A stretch of DNA of 64,000 nucleotides from Serripes groenlandicus (taxonomy: Eukaryota; Mollusca; Bivalvia; Cardiida; Cardiidae): assembly GCA_031761405.1 (NCBI GenBank), contig JASEVX010000003.1, positions 140,663,762-140,727,761 on the forward strand, read 5' to 3'. Made by a program: the position numbers and the translations under genes. Within the stretch, counting starts at the first letter, position 1. Every line of letters begins with the position of its first letter. The notes beneath the pieces were generated by a model. The model had not been told where the DNA came from. It searched no databases and saw nothing but the letters and a program-made list of their open reading frames with translations. Below, in pieces: positions 59,190-64,000 of this stretch.

Positions 59190-59400
59190 TAACCATTTCT
59201 TACATATAGACTCATTTTGACATTATTTGAAAACAGTGTGACAAAAGATGTAATAGCAATAACTCCTTTTGCTACAATATTTTCAAATCTGTACAATAAC
59301 TTTGTTTATTTATATAGAGTTATATAGAGTTTCCATATTTTGCCTACATGTTTCTAAAGTCGTCTGCATAAATGTTATTGTATGTGGGAAATACACAATG
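59190..59400. mobile_element. TTAACCC MITE, worn copy
   Basis: CATTATTTGAAAACAGTGTG, ACTCCTTTTGCTACAATATT, AAAGTCGTCTGCATAAATGT and TTGTATGTGGGAAATAC. The unit A counterpart is at 51105-51280. Confidence 0.6.
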
Positions 59401-59536
59401 TTCATTGGCCTCCATGTTACGCAGTGGGTAATTATAGTCAATTTGACTGATAGTTGTTTTCATAAAACATCCTATTCTCTAAATATAGATGCATACGTAG
59501 GAATATCTGTTCGAAACTCCTAGTGAAATACTCTTT

Positions 59537-59682
59537 AACCCTTTCTTATATACAACAACTTACAGCAGACGACATTTAGTCAAACATATGATAGGTTGAA
59601 AACATTGTGGCGAAAGGAGAAATTGCCACATTGATTTCAAAAGTCTTCTGCTACAGAGGCGTCAGAAAGCGTCTGTATATTG
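59537..59682. mobile_element. TTAACCC MITE, shortened copy
   Basis: TTTAACCCTTTCTTATATAC, GAAAACATTGTGGCGAAAGG, a missing centre, then AAAAGTCTTCTGCTACAGAG and GCGTCAGAAAGCGTCTGTAT. Confidence 0.7.
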
Positions 59683-60065
59683 AAAAGTAAAATCAAATGT
59701 TCAAAACACAACAAGAAAGTTCATACCAGAAATTCAGAGAATCTGAATCATGTGTTTTGATTGTGATTGGTGTACTGGGATCTTGTGCAGTACAATATTT
59801 ATTTGGGAAGTACATTCCTTCGTTTCTTAGGCAATATGTTGCCAGTGCAATTGAAATTCTGAAAAACTGTGGGCTGAAATGGTGGGTCGTTGAGCTTGAG
59901 GTATTACATTTTTAAAACACTTTTCTACTTTAGGTATTTTGAGCAGTGTTTAAAAAAAAGAATAAGAAAATTCTGAATACGCACGATTTAACTGACGATT
60001 CATTTTCATTTTTAAACGTTTGCAAAGCATACACCAAGTGTACTTATTATGATAAAGGTTAACGA

Positions 60066-60585
60066 TCAATATCTGTTTCGCCTAACACCACCAAAGGAGA
60101 CCAACCATAATAGGCCGACACATACAGCTACAAAGGCTAGAAATATAAGTATACAGGAAACGTTTGATTAATCTGTCGGATTGTTCAGTGGGGGAGCTTT
60201 GTCCGTGTGTAATGGCTTGGTCAGGACCTTCAGCTGTTTGAGGGCTTTGTTATCGACGTAAACGTTGTCGTATCCAATGGAATCATTGATGCTGGCCCAA
60301 TTCAATTGACTGTGTGTCGCCGTGCCCGTTTGTATGAAGGTTTCAGTGACCTTTCTACGTAATTCTTTGAACTCATCAATCGTGATCGTTGGCTCTGTCT
60401 CGTTTTCTTTGTTATTTTCCTCTGGGTCCCTGGGTCCCTGGGTGACTTTGTTTTGCTGGTACTTGATATAATTGTTATAGAATCATCGTCGAATGAATCG
60501 CATGTCACATCGGTATGATACACCCTAGGACCTACATTCTTCACCTTGTCGTACTTCGTTATCAATACAAAGATATCAGTGTCAT
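60066..60585 (-). pseudogene. IFI44-like GTPase, G4/C-terminal exon (unit B), frameshifted
   Basis: The minus-strand exon starts after acceptor TCTCTAG at 60586. Its two leading bases complete a Tyr codon from the GHIP exon at 62127, giving YDTDIFVLITKYDKVKNVG with the G4 motif TKYD. This junction fixes the exon order of the whole family. Compared with unit A, an extra 8 bp (GGGTCCCT repeated, near 60420-60445) shifts the frame inside the acidic linker. Beyond it, a CAA to TAA change (near 60170) would stop the restored frame just before the membrane anchor. The predicted product ends as a basic tail (YVERSLKPSYKRARRHTVN) with no anchor. It is a pseudogene or an unanchored variant. Confidence 0.72.
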
Positions 60586-60654
60586 CTAGAGAGTAAAACA
60601 ATGATATATATCAGAATGGAACCATAATGTGGCTTATATTGACCTTTTCCAACA

Positions 60655-60824
60655 TTCAGAATCATTTCGTCTTCCACCAATGGGCTAAGTCTATGTGGAA
60701 AAGCAGCCAGTTGCTTGGAAAGATTGTTGTGTGGAGTACTGATGTGCGAAAACCAGAAAACATATGAGTAGGTGAACTGGCCGCCGTGATATGACTGAGA
60801 AATTGTTAAAAACGGCGTTAAACC

Positions 60825-60855
<31 letters not shown>

Positions 60856-60860
60856 GAATC
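60655..60860 (+). mobile_element. SINE with (AATC)n tail
   Basis: AAAAGCAGCCAGTTGCTTGG, GTGAACTGGCCGCCGTGATA, TGACTGAGAAATTGTTAAAA, ACGGCGTTAAACCCCAATCA and an (AATC)n end at 60828-60856. It sits about 70 bp upstream of the G4 exon acceptor. Confidence 0.8.
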
Positions 60861-60864
60861 ATTT

Positions 60865-60992
60865 GAATGAATATGCAACAGACGACTTTTGAAAACAGTG
60901 TGACAAGTCTATTCACTAATTTTACGCTCATTTATAGAAATGTTCAATATTTGAAAGTCGTTTGATACAGATTCGGTGTATAATTGATATGG
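60865..60992. mobile_element. TTAACCC MITE, worn copy
   Basis: GCAACAGACGACTTTTGAAA, ACAGTGTGACAAG, then GAAAGTCGTTTGATACAGAT and a weak GGTTAA end. Confidence 0.5.
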
Positions 60993-61129
60993 TTAATAAT
61001 AATTGTGTTGACTTAACAATATTAATTGTGTTGTTAACAGCTACTCTATATACTGTATATTGAATACCACACACATGCTCGTGATTGACATGATGCTTCA
61101 ATGTCTAAAAGACATGTATAGATTACATA

Positions 61130-61310
61130 TGTGTACTACGTAAATGTTTATGATATACATAAGAATTCAAAGACACAAATGTGTCTCCCGCCAATAGGTC
61201 AGCATATAAAGGCGTGACAACAAGGCGGGCGGCCAGACTGACAACATCGTTGAGTTGATCCTTAAAAGATACTCTTCCTTGGAAAGAGACACACAATCCG
61301 ACCGAACAGG
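61130..61310 (-). other. Conserved ~180-bp intron block (unit B)
   Basis: Counterpart of 53650-53830, followed by the CACACAATCCGACCGAACAG segment also seen at the left edge of the window. It lies in the intron between the GHIP exon and the G4 exon. Confidence 0.4.
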
Positions 61311-61399
61311 TAAGTAATTATATTAAAGAATACCAAAGATCGGTTGGACTATTAATACAAGTGTAAAAGACAAAGACATAAGAGTGTGCAAGAGGAAAA

Positions 61400-62100
61400 A
61401 TGTCCATTTCCCGAAATCCAACAAAATCCATGGGCTACAGTCATCACCAACAACATACAACGTCTAATTATGATCCAAGTGTGGAAGCTAAACGCAATAA
61501 ATATGGATAACTTTAAAACATACCAACCAAATACAAAAATATCAAAATGTATCACGCTTAAACCTGTTTGATATGTTGAAGTAATTCAGTAATTAAATTC
61601 AAAATCATTTAAACAACAATTGTAGAAATCCAATAAAAACATTAACATTCCGGTTTTTTTACTCAAACATGAAGGTCAAATTCAGCATTTTTAGCATTCA
61701 ATGTTAAGAAGGTCATAATATGCAACTATGATCAACGTTTAAAGGCCTTAGCATGAGTGGTTATTCAGAAAAGAGAAGTAAACAACCTTAACGTCGAGCT
61801 TAACCAAGTAGAAAATACAAAGAATCGACAATAGAGATGAAACCCTGAAACCCGTTTGTTATGTTGAAGTTCGTTATATATCAAATATGTGTACACAATT
61901 TGAAATCCTTCTAACGAAAAATGAAGATGTTATGCCCACTTCTCAAAATCAACTAAAGTCAACACAATTCGTTTCTTTAACCCCAAACTGAAGGTCACAC
62001 TTAACACCTTCAGCATAAGTAAAGGATAAGATGCAACTATATACAAAGTTTGACAGCCCTAGCACTAGCACTTATGAATAAAATCCTCGCGGCAAGACAA
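61400..62100. other. Intron of the unit B GTPase, nothing recognised
   Basis: AT-rich. It contains loose ~180-bp units with AACCTGTTTGATATGTTGAA-like and AAACCCGTTTGTTATGTTGA words (61560, 61850). The short ORFs are not supported. Confidence 0.4.
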
Positions 62101-62126
62101 AAAACGGAGACAGAGTGAAAACTTAC

Positions 62127-62345
62127 ATTTGTTTGACGAGGTGGATGGATCAACTTCCTGCAACACTTCTCGGACACATTTTATCAGATTGTATGGGATT
62201 GGACTTGTACAAGAACAGGCGAAGAGTATCATGCTCATTTTGTAGTCGTTTCTAGATGTTCTGTATGTCCTTGGTAAGTATTCCAACCCATTCTTTTCTT
62301 GTAATCGCATCAACACTACCATGTTGGTATTCGAAGATATGTGAC
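62127..62345 (-). CDS. IFI44-like GTPase, GHIP exon (unit B)
   Basis: A 219-nt exon, the same length and phases as 1342-1560, between acceptor GAGCAG and donor GTAAGT. It reads GHIS at the start (P to S in the GHIP signature, the Gly split with the upstream exon), then EYLPRTYRTSRNDYKMSMIL, FACSCTSPIPYNLIKCVREV and LQEVDPSTSSNK. About 80% of residues match the left-hand copy, with no stop or frameshift. Its polypyrimidine tract is weak. It splices in phase to the G4 exon at 60585. The upstream P-loop and DxxG exons are outside the window. Confidence 0.75.
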
Positions 62346-62667
62346 CTGCTCGTATACAATACCAATGTCTTGTTTAGTTTAGGTTAATTAAAACACATTC
62401 CTTTTCCAAACTAGCATGTCAATTTTCTAAATATTCATTTATCATTTCTATCCAACGCGGGAAGCTCCTGATAAAAGGACTTTGGTAAATGCTTAGATGT
62501 AATTAAGTATCTCTTGTTCATAACTATGAGAAATATCCTTCGATCATGCCATGAAAACGTGTTCTGATAGAATATACACAAAACAGAATTACCAAAGATA
62601 TCAAGCGTCGAAATTCAGTGACAACGTCCTTATCATGAGCTTGTAGATATTATCTGGCAGATAATAC

Positions 62668-62735
62668 TGTTAGAGCGCTAGGCCAGTGTTATAGGGGTCA
62701 TCGGTTCGATCCCCACAATAGGCGGGCATTTTCCT
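62668..62735 (+). mobile_element. tRNA-like SINE head (unit B)
   Basis: AGAGCGCTAGGCCAGTGTTA and B box ATCGGTTCGATCCCC. The counterpart is at 55841-55905. Confidence 0.6.
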
Positions 62736-63284
62736 TCTTTAATGTTACTTTAACTGCTATATAAAGTGCATTAGCTTTTTTTATTTTGCATTTAAAATTG
62801 CTGGTCGCCCGATTTGGTCGTAGTCATGTAAAACAGATGCTGTCAGGTGGAAATGTAATTTTGCCATATAATTGTTATCAGCATGGTGGTAGATATTTTT
62901 ATTATAAAGAATGATTACTTTGATTATTATGAATTCAATTGAAGTGCTTATTATGAGCTGAATCTATGTTGCTAGAATTTTGTTTCGATGCCGTGATCTC
63001 GCCATTTAACAGAGATGACGTTATATATTTTGACCTTGCAGGTCCAAGATACGCTTCAACGTCGTGTGCCTTTGAGTAGATTCTTAAATTATTTGTCAAT
63101 AACTGTAGTCTATTTAGCTAGATCAATCTTAAAAAAACATTTTTAGGCAATCATTAGGTCTATTGCTTAATAAATATATTAAAAGTAAAACGGTTAAGAC
63201 TAAATTACATTGTAAAGTGTTCTTTCATCTTTGATAAATGTCAATTCTTTTTTCAGAGTTATTTTTTTCTATTGTAGTTATAAT

Positions 63285-63903
63285 AGACAAGAGGGCCATG
63301 ATGGCCCTGTATAGCTCACCTGAATGATGCAATGTGATTTGTAATGCCTACCACAATAACGTTTTACCAACCAACCTTAAAATAATCTTGTAGAGGGTCA
63401 CCAAAGGATTAATTTTCTTTCATACAAAAATTATTTGGAAATTGGCATTATACTTTTGGCCTTATACTTTTGGAGAAGAAGATTTTAAGATATTTCACTA
63501 TATTTCCATCAATCAACATGGCTTGAGTCTACACTTTAGCCATATAAGGCAAACAAACCCCGCCCTCTAGCGACCATGTGTTTTCGACTAATAAATATGG
63601 CTTAAAGGAATCCGATAGAGGGTCAGCTATGAAATATTTGAAAATCAGCCTACCGGTTTGAGAAGAGAACTCTTTTTAGAGTGTTTTCTTTTCGTTTCCA
63701 TGGGAACCAGAATTATGCATGGATAAAAACCAAATGAAGGGATTTTGATGAGGACATTGAGGGAATGCTTTCTGTGAAGCTTCATCCGAATTGGCCAACC
63801 GGTTACAGAGGAGAATGTGTTGACGGAGGACGCACGCCACGCACGCCTGACGAAGGGCGATCACAATAACTCACACGGAGCACTTCGTGCTCAGGTGAGC
63901 TAA
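63285..63903 (+). repeat. GGCC-family repeat (unit B copy)
   Basis: Starts GACAAGAGGGCCATGATGGC and ends GCACTTCGTGCTCAGGTGAG CTAAAA, slightly shorter than the unit A copy. The minus ORF at 63676-63864 is repeat-derived, the twin of 56904-57119. Confidence 0.8.
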
Positions 63904-64000
63904 AAACACACTACTAGATCTAGTGAATTAAATTGTATCCTCCCTCAGATCAATTATTTTGTAAGTCAGACTTTTTAACAATGGTATCGAAGATTTGTAT

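Larger units (their letters stand above)
58268..64000. repeat. Tandem segmental duplication, unit B (runs off the right edge)
   Basis: Matches unit A block by block (see 50829-57180). Unit B keeps the GHIP exon at 62127-62345, and its G4 exon has the proper acceptor. The P-loop and DxxG exons of this copy would lie beyond the right edge. Confidence 0.8.

Noticed and set aside
59697..59915. 72-codon plus ORF with a possible membrane segment
   Set aside because: The matching sequence in unit A (about 52870-53000) has stops, and the frame is antisense to the 3' region of the GTPase exon.

Overview
The window is animal nuclear DNA: AT-rich, intron-containing, and mostly intergenic, intronic or repeat sequence. 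It is very probably from a bivalve mollusc. The basis is the dense set of short repeats of kinds I associate with bivalve genomes: tRNA-headed SINEs ending in a GCCGTGATAT...GGCGTAAA tail, a long repeat starting AAGAGGGCCATGATGGCCCT, and TTAACCC-bounded hairpin MITEs. A decayed Polinton/Maverick, a Penelope-like fragment and several copies of an interferon-induced protein 44-like (IFI44-like) GTPase fit the same picture. The species cannot be fixed from this sequence. Real coding sequence is only a few percent of the window, and most open frames are chance or lie inside repeats.

Layout. 0-7.4 kb (minus strand): three phase-compatible exons of an IFI44-like GTPase (P-loop exon 7072-6841, DxxG exon 5161-4956, GHIP exon 1560-1342). 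The 3' end lies off the left edge, and a P-loop-less duplicate of the first exon sits at 7353-7264. 7.4-20 kb: SINEs, MITEs, a 162-bp tandem array and a TIR element, with no supported gene. 20.1-23.7 kb (plus): a three-exon gene for a coiled-coil, tail-anchored membrane protein built from about 20 copies of a 14-residue repeat, carrying one nonsense codon and two frame-restoring indels. 24.9-28.2 kb (plus): three phase-compatible exons of an unrecognised alpha/beta protein, and an orphan exon-like frame at 30.9 kb. 31-37 kb: repeats, a Penelope-like GIY-YIG fragment at 33.6-34.1 kb and a large palindromic element at 34.5-35.1 kb. 38-44.6 kb: Polinton relic with DNA polymerase B (plus), and protease, major capsid protein and integrase (minus), all broken. 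46.4-47.4 kb: a decayed copy of the 23.5-25.2 kb block. 50.8-64 kb: a tandem duplication of about 6.8-7.4 kb, each unit carrying a damaged 3' exon of the IFI44-like GTPase. The right unit also keeps the GHIP exon.

Together, the IFI44-like exons in the left locus and the two right-hand units give a five-part reading order (G1 P-loop, G3 DxxG, GHIP/strand exon, G4 TKYD, C-terminal membrane anchor) that no single copy shows in full inside the window. The region looks like a birth-and-death cluster of membrane-tethered, immune-type GTPases next to a tail-anchored coiled-coil gene. That functional link is inference; the exon structures and duplications are read directly from the sequence.
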